A DNA stretch of 64,000 bases from positions 1,298 through 65,297 of the forward strand of contig JAJQEI010000045.1 in NCBI GenBank assembly GCA_021201755.1. Direction: 5' to 3'. The stretch's first letter is position 1; every line of letters starts with the position of its first letter. This document shows, piece after piece, positions 43,765 to 53,090 of this stretch. Source of the DNA: Ruminococcus sp. Lineage in GTDB: Bacteria; Bacillota; Clostridia; Oscillospirales; Ruminococcaceae. Under the pieces are notes generated by a model. The model was not told the DNA's origin. It made no database searches and saw nothing but the letters and a program-made list of their open reading frames with translations. Both the position numbers and the translations under genes were made by a program.

Positions 43765-44730
43765 ATGAAAAAAATATCCATCGTCGTACCTTGTTATAAC
43801 GAACAAGAGGTATTGCCACTCTTTTATGAAGAAATTCAAAAGGTAATGCTACAAATTCAAGAGGAACATACAGACACTAATTTCGAGTTATTGTTTATCA
43901 ACGATGGCTCTAAGGATAATACACTGCAAATTCTACGTGAAATGGCAAAGAAGGACGAGCGTGTGCGCTATGTTTCTTTTTCGAGAAATTTTGGAAAAGA
44001 AGCAGGAATGTTTGCTGGCATGGAGAATGCCAAAGGAGACTATGTGGTCATTATGGACGCAGATTTGCAACATCCGCCAAAGTTTTTGCCGTTGATGTAT
44101 AACACAGTGCTAAGCGGCGAATATGACTGTGCCACTACACGTCGGGTTAGTCGAAAAGGCGAGCCAAAGCTGCTTTCTTGGTTTTCGAGAAAGTTCTATA
44201 AAATTATCAATAAAATTTCACAAACAGAAATCGTAGATGGCGCACAGGATTTTCGCTTTATGACTCGCAAAATGGTGGATTCTATTTTATCCATGAAAGA
44301 ATATAATCGTTTTTCAAAAGGTATATTTAGTTGGGTTGGTTTTCGTACGAAATATATCGAATACGAAAATGTAGAGCGAGCAGCCGGCACGAGTACATGG
44401 TCTTTTTGGAAATTGTTTTGCTATGCACTGGAGGGCTTTTTTGCGTTTTCTACGGCACCACTTACTCTTGCATCCGTACTGGGCATTATCAGCTGTTTGG
44501 CTGCATTCGTTATGATAGTGGTAATTATAGTAAAAAAACTTTGCTTTGGTGATCCGGTACAAGGTTTTACGACATTGATTTGTGCTATTTTCTTAGTGGG
44601 TGGCTTACAGCTATTTTGCACGGGCATTTCCGGACAATATCTTGCAAAAACATACTTGGAGACGAAAAAAAGACCAATTTATTTGGTGAGTGAAACAGAA
44701 GAGGATGCCAGAAAGACAGAGGAATTCTGA
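43765..44730 (+). CDS. Family 2 glycosyltransferase, polyprenyl-phosphate sugar transferase type
   Basis: A 321-residue membrane enzyme of the GtrB/DPM1 type. The GT-A domain has ISIVVPCYNEQEVLP at the N-terminus, FINDGSKDNT near residue 51, the metal-binding DAD in VIMDADLQHPP near 96 and AQDFRFMTRK near 160. Two C-terminal transmembrane helices lie at about 228-252 and 262-287. Such enzymes load a sugar onto undecaprenyl phosphate for later transfer outside the membrane. The start follows GGAAGGGATGTC. The downstream gene begins 23 bases later. The sugar and acceptor cannot be inferred. Confidence 0.9.
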   Translation: MKKISIVVPCYNEQEVLPLFYEEIQKVMLQIQEEHTDTNFELLFINDGSKDNTLQILREMAKKDERVRYVSFSRNFGKEAGMFAGMENAKGDYVVIMDADLQHPPKFLPLMYNTVLSGEYDCATTRRVSRKGEPKLLSWFSRKFYKIINKISQTEIVDGAQDFRFMTRKMVDSILSMKEYNRFSKGIFSWVGFRTKYIEYENVERAAGTSTWSFWKLFCYALEGFFAFSTAPLTLASVLGIISCLAAFVMIVVIIVKKLCFGDPVQGFTTLICAIFLVGGLQLFCTGISGQYLAKTYLETKKRPIYLVSETEEDARKTEEF

Positions 44731-44753
44731 GAAAGGGTGTAGGCTGTTTTTGT

Positions 44754-45722
44754 ATGAATAAGCATATGAGGCTGTTTGCCGGCTTTTTGATTTCGATTTT
44801 CGTTCTCCTAGTGGGTGGAACCATTAGTTTTTCAGTGGGCATTTCTAAAAATTCTAAGGGAAACCAAAGCGATGATTTGGACACATCGATTCGTATTGGC
44901 GGAAACGAAGTGTTCCAAGACGAAAATGATCTATACGGTGTCCGAGACGAAAATGAGAATACACTTGTAACGGCAGATTGGGTGAAGTTACGTTTTCTTA
45001 GCGCAGATTATTTGGCTGTTTTTTGTACAGCGGAATCTGCTACAGATGGAGAGCCTTTTGGTGTGCTGGACTTAAACGGGAATCTCGTCGCCCCTTTTGT
45101 GTACCAAAATGTACAGGTATTATTTTCTACTAGTTTTCTGGCAGAATTTGCAGATGAAGAATCTTATGTCTTGTATGATTCAAATTTTCAACCGATTAGT
45201 GCTGTGGTGTGGGACAGCTATACGCTTAGTGAAACGGCAATTACGCTGATTAACGAAAATGATAGCTTTGTTTATACTAATGACGAAGAAAAGGGACTTC
45301 TGCTAACTGACGTGCGTTTACAGCGCAGCATAAATAATACGACAATAGCCATAACGCAGGAGATGGATACTGGTGTGGATTCGATTTCCGCAGACGCTTG
45401 GATTTATGTTGCAACGCAATTTCAGCAGATGCTAAATATCATGACAAATAATGATGATGCTGCTGTTTTGGAAATTACGGATGAAGAAAATGCGGATACA
45501 ATTGCGTCCATTCTTGTGCGGGAAAATCGTACGATTTTACGTATTGATCGAAATGCTACTGTCATCGTCACTACCGAAGAGGGAAAATCTCCAATTTTAA
45601 CGTGGCAAATTGATATGAACATTCGCCTTGCAGATGAGGGACAAAAAAAACAAATGCTCATAGCGACAATGGAACAAAATCAGAATGAAGTTTGGATTGT
45701 AACAGATGTACAGCTACAATAA
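44754..45722 (+). CDS. Membrane-anchored protein with WG-like repeats
   Basis: A 322-residue protein of unknown function. One N-terminal transmembrane helix (about 7-30) is followed by an extracytoplasmic part. Residues 55-125 contain two units like YGVRDENENTLVTADWVKL and FGVLDLNGNLVAPFVYQNV, which follow the pattern of WG repeats (x-G-x-x-D-x-x-G-x-x-V/I-x-P-x-x-Y). The C-terminal 120 residues are mixed alpha/beta without a known motif. It lies 23 bases after the glycosyltransferase gene and probably shares its transcript. A role in surface structures is a guess. Confidence 0.65.
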   Translation: MNKHMRLFAGFLISIFVLLVGGTISFSVGISKNSKGNQSDDLDTSIRIGGNEVFQDENDLYGVRDENENTLVTADWVKLRFLSADYLAVFCTAESATDGEPFGVLDLNGNLVAPFVYQNVQVLFSTSFLAEFADEESYVLYDSNFQPISAVVWDSYTLSETAITLINENDSFVYTNDEEKGLLLTDVRLQRSINNTTIAITQEMDTGVDSISADAWIYVATQFQQMLNIMTNNDDAAVLEITDEENADTIASILVRENRTILRIDRNATVIVTTEEGKSPILTWQIDMNIRLADEGQKKQMLIATMEQNQNEVWIVTDVQLQ

Positions 45723-45839
45723 TGCTGTCAGTTGTTTACATATTACATTTTATATTCGCATTTCTTGTGAATAAGTCAATTTAAAAACAAGTTCGCCTGT
45801 TTACTATAGGAGCTGTATGCTCGGATTTAGGAGGAAAGT

Positions 45840-46349
45840 ATGTCGAAAAAAGTAGCAGTCATTATGGGCAGTGACAGCGATTTGCCGATTGTAAAAGGTG
45901 CTTTGGCTGAACTGAACAAATTCGAAATTCCATATGAAGTGCATGTGATGAGTGCACATCGCACCCCAACGCTTGCTGCGGAATTTGCTGCAAACGCAAA
46001 AAAGAATGGATTTGGTGTTATTCTTTCAGCAGCTGGAAAAGCTGCACATTTGGGCGGTGTTCTTGCAGCGCATACGACACTGCCGATTATTGGAATTCCG
46101 ATCAAGTCTTCGACTTTGGATGGGTTGGATGCTTTGCTTGCAACGGTACAGATGCCGAAAGGTGTCCCAGTAGCAACGGTGGCAATTGATGGTGCGGCAA
46201 ATGCAGCGATTTTGGCTGCACAGATTTTGGCACTTTCCGACCCAGCTATTGACGTAAAGTTGGAGCAAATGAAACTGGATATGGCACAGGGCGTGAAGGA
46301 AAAGGACGCAAAAATTTCGGCAGAATTTAAAAGCACTGAAAAAATGTGA
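45840..46349 (+). CDS. purE: N5-carboxyaminoimidazole ribonucleotide mutase
   Basis: A 169-residue class I PurE that interconverts N5-CAIR and CAIR in purine synthesis. Signatures are VIMGSDSDLPIVKGA near residue 7, VMSAHRTPTLAAEFA near 37, ILSAAGKAAHLGGVLAAHTTLPIIGIP near 60 (here in pieces: SAAGKAAHLGG and TTLPIIGIP) and AAILAAQILAL near the end. The start follows TAGGAGG. It is the first gene of a long purine operon; no purine riboswitch or PurR-like box was recognised in the 117 bases upstream. Confidence 0.97.
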   Translation: MSKKVAVIMGSDSDLPIVKGALAELNKFEIPYEVHVMSAHRTPTLAAEFAANAKKNGFGVILSAAGKAAHLGGVLAAHTTLPIIGIPIKSSTLDGLDALLATVQMPKGVPVATVAIDGAANAAILAAQILALSDPAIDVKLEQMKLDMAQGVKEKDAKISAEFKSTEKM

Positions 46350-46382
46350 AATGAATGATATTTTTGTATGGAGGAAAATCAA

Positions 46383-47102
46383 ATGTCAGATTGGAAAAAA
46401 TTAGAACAGCTTTATGAGGGTAAGGCAAAAAAAGTATTTGCAACGGAGGATCCGGAAGTTGTTATTGTAGACTATAAAGATGATGCAACTGCTTTCAATG
46501 GTAAAAAGAAGGGGACAATCCGTGGTAAAGGTGTCATCAATAATCGGATGTCTAATTACATCATGAAGCAGTTGGAGATTGAAGGCGTACCTACGCATCT
46601 GGTGGAGGAACTGAGTGATCGGGAGACAGCCGTAAAAAAAGTTTCTATTGTTCCGCTGGAAGTGATCATTCGAAACGTTGCTGCTGGTAGCTTTTTGAAG
46701 CGTATGGGTGTTGCAGAGGGAACGGATTTATTATGTTCAATCCTAGAATTCAGCTATAAGTGCGATGAATTGGACGACCCATTTATTAATGATGATTATG
46801 CGCTGGCACTGGGACTTGCTACACAGGATGAACTGAACATCATCAAGACCTACACGCATAAGGTGAATGAGGTTTTACAAAAGTTCTTTCTTTCCATTGG
46901 TATTCGCTTGATCGATTTTAAAATCGAATTTGGGCGTTTGTCTAATGGAAGCATTATTCTGGCAGATGAAATCTCACCGGATACTTGTCGCCTGTGGGAT
47001 ATAAAGACCAATGAGAAACTGGATAAAGATCGGTTTCGTAGAGATCTTGGTGGCACAGAAGAGGCTTATCAGGAAGTCATGAAGCGAATTTTTGGTGAAT
47101 AA
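46383..47102 (+). CDS. purC: SAICAR synthase
   Basis: A 239-residue ATP-dependent ligase that joins CAIR and aspartate. Signatures are LYEGKAKKVFAT near residue 10, VDYKDDATAFNGKK near 28, VPLEVIIRNVAAGSF near 92, DEISPDTCRLWD near 196 and DKDRFRRDLGG. The start at 46383 follows TGGAGG; the ATG at 46368 overlaps that site. The gene lies 33 bases after purE. Length and motifs are normal for the bacterial form. Confidence 0.97.
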   Translation: MSDWKKLEQLYEGKAKKVFATEDPEVVIVDYKDDATAFNGKKKGTIRGKGVINNRMSNYIMKQLEIEGVPTHLVEELSDRETAVKKVSIVPLEVIIRNVAAGSFLKRMGVAEGTDLLCSILEFSYKCDELDDPFINDDYALALGLATQDELNIIKTYTHKVNEVLQKFFLSIGIRLIDFKIEFGRLSNGSIILADEISPDTCRLWDIKTNEKLDKDRFRRDLGGTEEAYQEVMKRIFGE

Positions 47103-47148
47103 AGCGAAACCTAAAACATTAATTTTGCGGATGGGAGAAAAGAATCAT

Positions 47149-48579
47149 ATGTTTCGGAAACTCAATGAAGAATGCGGTGTTTTCGGTGTCTATGCAAATA
47201 CAACGACAGATGTAGCCTCGATGACCTACGTGGCACTTTATGCTTTGCAACATCGTGGACAGGAAAGCTATGGCATTGTTGTTAATGATAAAGGTGTATT
47301 TACGCATCGAAAGGATCTAGGATTGGTTCCAGATGTATTCGACAAGGATCACATCGAAAAGCTCGGACAAGGGAATATTTCGATCGGTCATGTTCGTTAT
47401 TCCACAACTGGAAAGCCCAGTCGCTCCAATGCACAGCCAATTGTAGTACGTCATGTGAAGGGTCCGATATCCATTGCACATAATGGGAATCTGATCAATG
47501 CGCATGAATTGCGAAAACACTACGAGTTGAGAGGTGCAATTTTTCATACAACCAATGATACAGAAGTTATTGCCTATGCGATTACAGAACAACGGTTAAA
47601 ACGCTCTTCCATAGAAGAATCCATAGAATACGCTATGTATTCTTTAAAGGGTGCTTATTCTTTGGTCATCATGTCGCCACAAAAACTTATTGCTGTACGA
47701 GATCCGAATGGTTTTCGTCCTCTTTGTATGGGACACTGTAAAGACGGCAGCATTGTCTTTGCTTCGGAAAGTTGTGCACTTGACAGCATTGATGCTACAT
47801 TTAATCGGGATATTGATCCGGGCGAAATTGTAATTGTGAACAAGGATGGCATTCGTTCTATTCGGACACATTGTAAAAAGAAAAAATCATTGTGCGTCTT
47901 TGAATATGTTTACTTCGCACGTCCAGATTCGATTATTGAGGGTACTTGTGTTCATGATGCAAGAATTCGTGCTGGGAAATTGCTCTGGAAAGAACATCCG
48001 GTGGATGCAGATGTCGTAATTGGCGTTCCGGACAGTGGACTTGATGCTGCCTTAGGACTGTCACAAGCATCTGGAATCCCGTATGAGGTGGGGTTCGTCA
48101 AAAATCGTTATGTGGGACGTACGTTTATTCAGCCATCACAAAAAATGCGGACGAATGCAGTGCATATTAAGTTGAACGCTGTCAAAAGTGTGGTTGCAGG
48201 AAAACGTGTTATTCTGGTTGACGATAGTATCGTGCGTGGTACAACGTGCCAGCGTATTGTCAGCTTGTTACGTGAGGCAGGTGCAAAAGAGGTGCATATG
48301 CGGATTTCATGCCCACCATTTATCAATCCTTGCTATTTCGGAACAAACATCGACAGTAAAGAAAAACTGATAGCTTGTCAGATGACTATACCAGAAATTT
48401 GTCAGCACATTGGTGCAGATACACTGGGATATTTGAGTGTGAACGGCGTACAGTCGTTAACTTCTGAATCTCTAAAACCACAACCCGGTTTTTGTACGGC
48501 TTGCTTTACAGGGGAGTATCCGATTTCGGTGCCAAAGGAAATGCCAAAGGATAAATTTGAATCAAAAATTGGTGAATGA
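47149..48579 (+). CDS. purF: Amidophosphoribosyltransferase
   Basis: A 476-residue enzyme that makes phosphoribosylamine from PRPP and glutamine, the first step of the pathway. The class II glutaminase N-terminal Cys is Cys9 after a short pro-peptide (MFRKLNEE-CGVFGVY), as in Bacillus-type PurF. Other signatures are QHRGQESYG, GHVRYSTTG, AHNGNLINA, GVPDSGLDAALG and the PRPP loop VILVDDSIVRGTT. Cysteines near the end (CPPFINPCYFG and FCTACFTGEYP) fit an Fe-S cluster form. The start at 47149 gives the usual pro-peptide and follows GGGAG; earlier in-frame starts lie inside purC or lack family residues. Confidence 0.97.
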   Translation: MFRKLNEECGVFGVYANTTTDVASMTYVALYALQHRGQESYGIVVNDKGVFTHRKDLGLVPDVFDKDHIEKLGQGNISIGHVRYSTTGKPSRSNAQPIVVRHVKGPISIAHNGNLINAHELRKHYELRGAIFHTTNDTEVIAYAITEQRLKRSSIEESIEYAMYSLKGAYSLVIMSPQKLIAVRDPNGFRPLCMGHCKDGSIVFASESCALDSIDATFNRDIDPGEIVIVNKDGIRSIRTHCKKKKSLCVFEYVYFARPDSIIEGTCVHDARIRAGKLLWKEHPVDADVVIGVPDSGLDAALGLSQASGIPYEVGFVKNRYVGRTFIQPSQKMRTNAVHIKLNAVKSVVAGKRVILVDDSIVRGTTCQRIVSLLREAGAKEVHMRISCPPFINPCYFGTNIDSKEKLIACQMTIPEICQHIGADTLGYLSVNGVQSLTSESLKPQPGFCTACFTGEYPISVPKEMPKDKFESKIGE

Positions 48580-48643
48580 CACGAAATCTGCCTATTTTAT
48601 GAGCAGATGAAAAAACTTCGAAAAATATGGAGGTATCATAAAT

Positions 48644-49678
48644 ATGGAAAGCTATTCGGAAAGCTATAAAAAAGCCGGAGTAGACGTTACTGCAGGTTAT
48701 CAGGCAGTTGAACTGATGAAGTCGCACATTGCCAGAACAATGTCAAAAAATGTGTTGACAGATATTGGCGGATTTGGTGGCCTATATGCACTTGACGTTT
48801 CAGGAATGAAACAGCCGGTACTTGTTTCCAGTACAGATGGTGTAGGAACGAAATTGAAAATTGCTTTTTTGATGGACAAACACACTACAATAGGTATCGA
48901 TTGTGTGGCAATGTGTGTCAATGATATCATTTGTTGTGGTGCAAAGCCACAGTTTTTTCTGGACTATATTGCACTTGGAAAAAACTTCCCGAAAAAAGTT
49001 GCAGAAATTGTTTCTGGTGTAGCAGAGGGCTGCGTACAGGTAGGATGTGCTTTGATTGGTGGCGAAACAGCAGAAATGCCGGGATTTTACCCTGAAGATG
49101 AATACGACGTTGCAGGTTTTGCGGTGGGTGTCGTAGATCAAAGTAAAATTTTAAATAGCAACACGCAAAAAGCGGGGGACGTGTTGATTGCATTGCAGTC
49201 CAGCGGTGTACATTCCAATGGTTATTCGCTGATTCGGAAAGTTTTTACAGTCAATAGTGGCAACTTAGCACGTCATTTCTCGGATCTTGGCTGTACTCTT
49301 GGAGAATGTCTTTTGACACCGACAAAAATTTATGTCACGGCAATTCAGAAGCTGTTGCAGGAAGTGACCGTAAAGTCCATTGCTCATATTACTGGTGGTG
49401 GATTTTATGAGAATATTCCTAGAGCATTAAAAAAAGGACTTTCTGCAAGAATTCAGCGTTGTGATGTACAGGTGTTGCCCATTTTTGATTTGATTGCCAA
49501 AACTGGTAAAATTCCAGAGCATGATATGTTCAACACATTTAACATGGGCGTAGGTATGGCAGTTTGTGTTGCGTCGGAGGACGTTGATAAAGCAATTCGG
49601 ACATTGAGAGATGCTGGTGAAACTGCTTATATTTTAGGTGAACTAGTGGAATCTAACGAGGGCATTATCTTGAAATAA
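48644..49678 (+). CDS. purM: Phosphoribosylformylglycinamidine cyclo-ligase
   Basis: A 344-residue AIR synthetase that closes the imidazole ring with ATP. Signatures are [15 protein letters not shown] at the N-terminus, [14 protein letters not shown] near residue 61, [23 protein letters not shown] near 137, [13 protein letters not shown] near 185 and [14 protein letters not shown] near 246. The length is typical. It follows purF after 64 bases and has a GGAGG site. Intact. Confidence 0.97.
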   Translation: MESYSESYKKAGVDVTAGYQAVELMKSHIARTMSKNVLTDIGGFGGLYALDVSGMKQPVLVSSTDGVGTKLKIAFLMDKHTTIGIDCVAMCVNDIICCGAKPQFFLDYIALGKNFPKKVAEIVSGVAEGCVQVGCALIGGETAEMPGFYPEDEYDVAGFAVGVVDQSKILNSNTQKAGDVLIALQSSGVHSNGYSLIRKVFTVNSGNLARHFSDLGCTLGECLLTPTKIYVTAIQKLLQEVTVKSIAHITGGGFYENIPRALKKGLSARIQRCDVQVLPIFDLIAKTGKIPEHDMFNTFNMGVGMAVCVASEDVDKAIRTLRDAGETAYILGELVESNEGIILK

Positions 49679-49701
49679 TAAAAAGAAAGGGAGAACAAAC
49701 G

Positions 49702-50325
49702 ATGAAAAACATTGTTGTGTTGGTTTCTGGCGGTGGAACAAACTTGCAGGCACTGATTGATGCACAAAAGGCTGGAAAGTTGCCAAATGGACGAATTAGC
49801 TGCGTTATTTCCTCCAATCCTAAGGCACACGCATTAAACCGTGCGAAAGACGTCGGTATTAGTACACGAGTTATTGAGCCGAAGAGTTTTTCTTCAAAAG
49901 TACAGTATATGCAAGCGTTGATGGAGGCACTGTTTCAGGAATATGCAGATTTAATTGTACTGGCAGGCTTTATGACAATTTTAGATGCACAAATTATTCG
50001 TGCATATCACAACCAGATTATCAATGTACATCCATCTTTAATTCCGGCATTTTGTGGTGTAGGATATTATGGAATTCATGTACATGAACAAGTATTGGAG
50101 CGTGGCGTGAAATATACTGGTGCAACAGTACACTTTGTCAATGAAATTGCTGACGATGGTCCGATTATTTTACAAAAGCCCGTTGCTGTTCGTCCGAATG
50201 ACACACCACAAACGTTGCAGCAGCGTGTTATGGAAGAGGCAGAGTGGCAAATTCTTCCTGAAGCAGTTCGCTTGTTTTGCACAAATAGGTTGGAGGTACA
50301 AGACCGCACGGTCATCATCAAGTGA
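49702..50325 (+). CDS. purN: Phosphoribosylglycinamide formyltransferase, folate type
   Basis: A 207-residue enzyme that formylates GAR from 10-formyl-THF. Signatures are VLVSGGGTNLQALIDA at the N-terminus, CVISSNPKAHAL near residue 35, LIVLAGFMTIL near 77, the catalytic region INVHPSLIPAFCG near 98 (Asn/His), and GATVHFVNEIADDGPIILQ near 133. The start follows AAAGGGAG. It lies 23 bases after purM. Intact. Confidence 0.96.
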   Translation: MKNIVVLVSGGGTNLQALIDAQKAGKLPNGRISCVISSNPKAHALNRAKDVGISTRVIEPKSFSSKVQYMQALMEALFQEYADLIVLAGFMTILDAQIIRAYHNQIINVHPSLIPAFCGVGYYGIHVHEQVLERGVKYTGATVHFVNEIADDGPIILQKPVAVRPNDTPQTLQQRVMEEAEWQILPEAVRLFCTNRLEVQDRTVIIK

Positions 50326-50346
50326 AAATAAGACTGGAGGAAAATT

Positions 50347-51060
50347 ATGAATATTGTATCGTTGCAAAAAGAATTAAAACAAAACGCTTACCCGGGCAGA
50401 GGAATTGTCCTCGGTCGTTCGGCAGATGGAAAATATGCTGTTTCCGCTTATTTTATCATGGGCAGAAGTGAAAATAGCCGGAATCGTATCTTTGTAGAAG
50501 AAGGAAACGGTATTCGTACTGAAGCGTTTGATCCTTCTAAAATGGTTGATCCGAGCTTGATTATTTATGCGCCGGTTCGAGTGTTGGGTGACTATACTAT
50601 CGTTACAAATGGCGATCAAACCGATACGGTATATCAGCTGTTGCAGGCTGGAAAGTCATTTGAAGAATCTTTACGTACTCGTGAATTTGAGCCGGATGCA
50701 CCGAACTATACATCTCGTATTTCCGGTATTATTGACCAATCTAACAATGGTTTTTCCTATGCGTTGTCAATTCTCAAAAGTGCGGATGGCAATCCTTCTT
50801 CTTGTCAACGTTATACATTTTCTTATGGCAATCCGCAGGTGGGTGTTGGGCATTTTATTCATACTTATGAGGGTGATGGCAATCCGCTGCCAAGCTTTCA
50901 GGGTGAACCGAAAAAAGTGGAAATTGTGGGGGACATCGATGGATTTGGCGAAATGTTGTGGAACAGTTTGAATGCGGACAATAAAGTATCGTTGTTTGTA
51001 CGGTATATCTGCTTGAAAACGAAGCAGTGTGAAACGAGAATATACAATAAAAATCAGTGA
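50347..51060 (+). CDS. Stand-alone IMP cyclohydrolase, PurO-like
   Basis: A 237-residue protein matching the stand-alone IMP cyclohydrolase family (archaeal PurO type), which closes FAICAR to IMP, the last step of the pathway. Visible features are YPGRGIVLGRSADGKYAVSAYFIMGRS near residue 16 (in pieces: YPGRGIVLG and AYFIMGRSENSRNR), DPSLIIYAPVR near 76 and TNGDQTDTVY near 95. It is unrelated to the N-terminal half of bacterial PurH. It lies between purN and the AICAR transformylase gene, and together these replace a fused PurH. The ribosome site is TGGAGG. It fits the operon exactly. Confidence 0.9.
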   Translation: MNIVSLQKELKQNAYPGRGIVLGRSADGKYAVSAYFIMGRSENSRNRIFVEEGNGIRTEAFDPSKMVDPSLIIYAPVRVLGDYTIVTNGDQTDTVYQLLQAGKSFEESLRTREFEPDAPNYTSRISGIIDQSNNGFSYALSILKSADGNPSSCQRYTFSYGNPQVGVGHFIHTYEGDGNPLPSFQGEPKKVEIVGDIDGFGEMLWNSLNADNKVSLFVRYICLKTKQCETRIYNKNQ

Positions 51061-51079
51061 TTCAAGGAGGTATTCACTT

Positions 51080-52258
51080 ATGTCTCAGGAAATGCAATTG
51101 AAATATGGCTGTAATCCGAATCAGAAGCCGTCTCGTGTTTACATGGAGGATGGTAGCGATTTACCGATTACTGTTTTGAACGGAAAGCCTGGTTATATTA
51201 ATTTGCTGGATGCTTTTAATGGTTGGCAGTTAGTATCAGAGTTAAAGACTGCAACAGGTCTTTGCGCTGCTACGTCGTTCAAGCACGTTTCGCCGGCAGG
51301 TGCAGCTGTAGGTGTACCATTATCGGACACATTAAAAAAGATTTATTTTGTTGATGATTTAGAACTTTCTCCGCTGGCTTGTGCATATGCCAGAGCGAGA
51401 GGTGCAGACAGGCTTTGCTCTTACGGGGATTTTATCGCTTTATCGGACATATGCGATGTGCCAACAGCTAAAATGATACAAAGAGAGGTTTCTGATGGCA
51501 TTATTGCCCCTGGCTATGAGCCAGAAGCATTGAATATTTTAAAGTCAAAGCGAAAGGGTACCTATAATATCATTCAAATTGATGCAAATTATCGTCCAGC
51601 AGAGTTAGAACGGAAACAGGTTTTCGGTGTTACTTTTGAACAGGGACATAATTTTCTGGAAATTAACAAGGAAATGTTGTCTAATATTGTGACCGAAAAC
51701 AAAATTATTCCGAAGGCATTTCAGAGAGATTTATTAATTTCCTTGATTACGCTGAAGTATACCAAGTCTAACTCAGTTTGCTATGTGAAAGATGGTCAGG
51801 CAATTGGTGTCGGTGCCGGACAGCAGTCCCGAATACATTGCACCAGACTCGCAGGAGATAAAGCCGACATATGGTGGCTGCGGCAACATCCAAAGGTTAT
51901 GGGTTTGCAGTTTATAGGCGGAATCCGTCGTCCAGATCGAGACAACGCCATTGACGTTTACATTTCTGATGAGTATATGGACATTCTGGCAGATGGCGAA
52001 TGGGAAAAGACGTTTCGGGTAAAGCCAGAGGTATTCACCAAGGAAGAACAGCAAGAGTGGTTGAAAATGAATACAGACGTATCTCTCGGTTCAGATGCAT
52101 TTTTTCCATTTGGTGACAATATCGAACGTGCAAGAAAGAGTGGTGTCGCTTATATCGCTGAACCGGGTGGTTCCATTCGTGATGACAATGTCATCGAAAC
52201 TTGCAATAAATATCATATAGCAATGGCATTCACGGGAATTCGTTTGTTCCACCATTAA
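51080..52258 (+). CDS. AICAR formyltransferase without cyclohydrolase domain
   Basis: A 392-residue protein corresponding to the transformylase (C-terminal) half of PurH only. It formylates AICAR to FAICAR. Signatures are LKYGCNPNQKPSRVY at the N-terminus, TSFKHVSPAGAAVG near residue 68 (catalytic Lys-His), SVCYVKDGQAIGVGAGQQSR near 232 and SDAFFPFGDNIERA near 341. The start at 51080 follows AAGGAGG; an upstream in-frame ATG at 51029 lies inside the preceding gene. The missing IMP cyclohydrolase step is supplied by the gene just upstream. Confidence 0.93.
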   Translation: MSQEMQLKYGCNPNQKPSRVYMEDGSDLPITVLNGKPGYINLLDAFNGWQLVSELKTATGLCAATSFKHVSPAGAAVGVPLSDTLKKIYFVDDLELSPLACAYARARGADRLCSYGDFIALSDICDVPTAKMIQREVSDGIIAPGYEPEALNILKSKRKGTYNIIQIDANYRPAELERKQVFGVTFEQGHNFLEINKEMLSNIVTENKIIPKAFQRDLLISLITLKYTKSNSVCYVKDGQAIGVGAGQQSRIHCTRLAGDKADIWWLRQHPKVMGLQFIGGIRRPDRDNAIDVYISDEYMDILADGEWEKTFRVKPEVFTKEEQQEWLKMNTDVSLGSDAFFPFGDNIERARKSGVAYIAEPGGSIRDDNVIETCNKYHIAMAFTGIRLFHH

Positions 52259-52322
52259 TTGTGATGTCTCAAAAAACAGGAATTGGCAATGGGAATTTTT
52301 TAATCAAAAAAGGAGAAAAGTA

Positions 52323-53036
52323 ATGAATACGAAGAAGAAGCTTTTTATAGCTTTTACGGTTTTGACTATGGTTTCAACGAGTGGTTGTGGTCTGTTGGAT
52401 GACGAAGATGATGATTCTGATACAAGTAGAGAAGTAGCAGTGACAACAGAAGCAAGCATTGAAACAGAGACAACAATGATTACTACAAACATATCGTCAG
52501 AAACAACTGAATCAAAGATTACAGCTGCTGAAGAAAGTGCTTATGCCTCAGATGCTACACGCACTGGCTATTATGAAGGAGATGGATTTTCATTCGTAGC
52601 AGATCCGGAAATTTGGGACCTGGATGACAGCAGTGGGTATCCTGTGCTTACTTATGTTTCAGATAATTACTTAGAATGTTTGTCTAGCATAAATGTGATG
52701 ACGGTGTCATCTAGCTATCTGAATGGTATGGACACTATGGAATATGTTGACGATATTTTAAGAGAAAACTATGAAATAATGGACGGATATGAAGTGACGG
52801 ATGTAACAGAAGGTGAATTGGACGGAGTACCAACGTATCAATATACGGTTTCTTATGGATACGACATCAGCGATTCGACATTGTATATGGATATAACGCA
52901 AATTGTGTTATAAAAAGAGGATACACTTTTCGTTATTACTTATGGAGGACTTGATGGCTATACAGAGTCTTCTGATAAAGCAACCGAAAATGTTTTGAAT
53001 TCCATGGACTTTGATGTAAAAAAACTGTTTATCTAG
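52323..53036 (+). pseudogene. Lipoprotein of unknown function inside the purine operon, interrupted by in-frame TAA
   Basis: The start (AAAGGAG site) leads into a lipoprotein signal with Cys in STSGC (near residue 22), an acidic/Thr-rich spacer, and a domain with GDGFSFVADPEIWDLDDSSG, DTMEYVDDILREN and VPTYQYTVSYG, a pattern seen in clostridial lipoproteins of unknown role. TAA at 52911-52913 interrupts it at QIVL-x-KEDTLFVITYGG. The frame then continues for 40 family-like residues (KATENVLNSMDFDVKKLF) to TAG at 53034-53036. CAA to TAA explains the stop. Loss of the final strands probably damages the fold. Its place between two purine genes is odd and suggests a later insertion. Confidence 0.75.
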
Positions 53037-53090
53037 ATTCCGATAAATAGAAATGCTGTTGTTTCTAATGGCATAGAAAGGACAGAAAAA

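Noticed and set aside
45723..45839. Purine riboswitch before purE
   Set aside because: The conserved loop and junction motifs of the purine aptamer are absent in the 117-base leader.
703..53036. Alternative genetic code (UGA as Trp, UAG/UAA as Gln) to explain the in-frame stops
   Set aside because: Intact genes here end in all three stops (clpB TGA, thiE TAG, xylA TAA), core genes have no internal stops, and some broken loci also have frameshifts.
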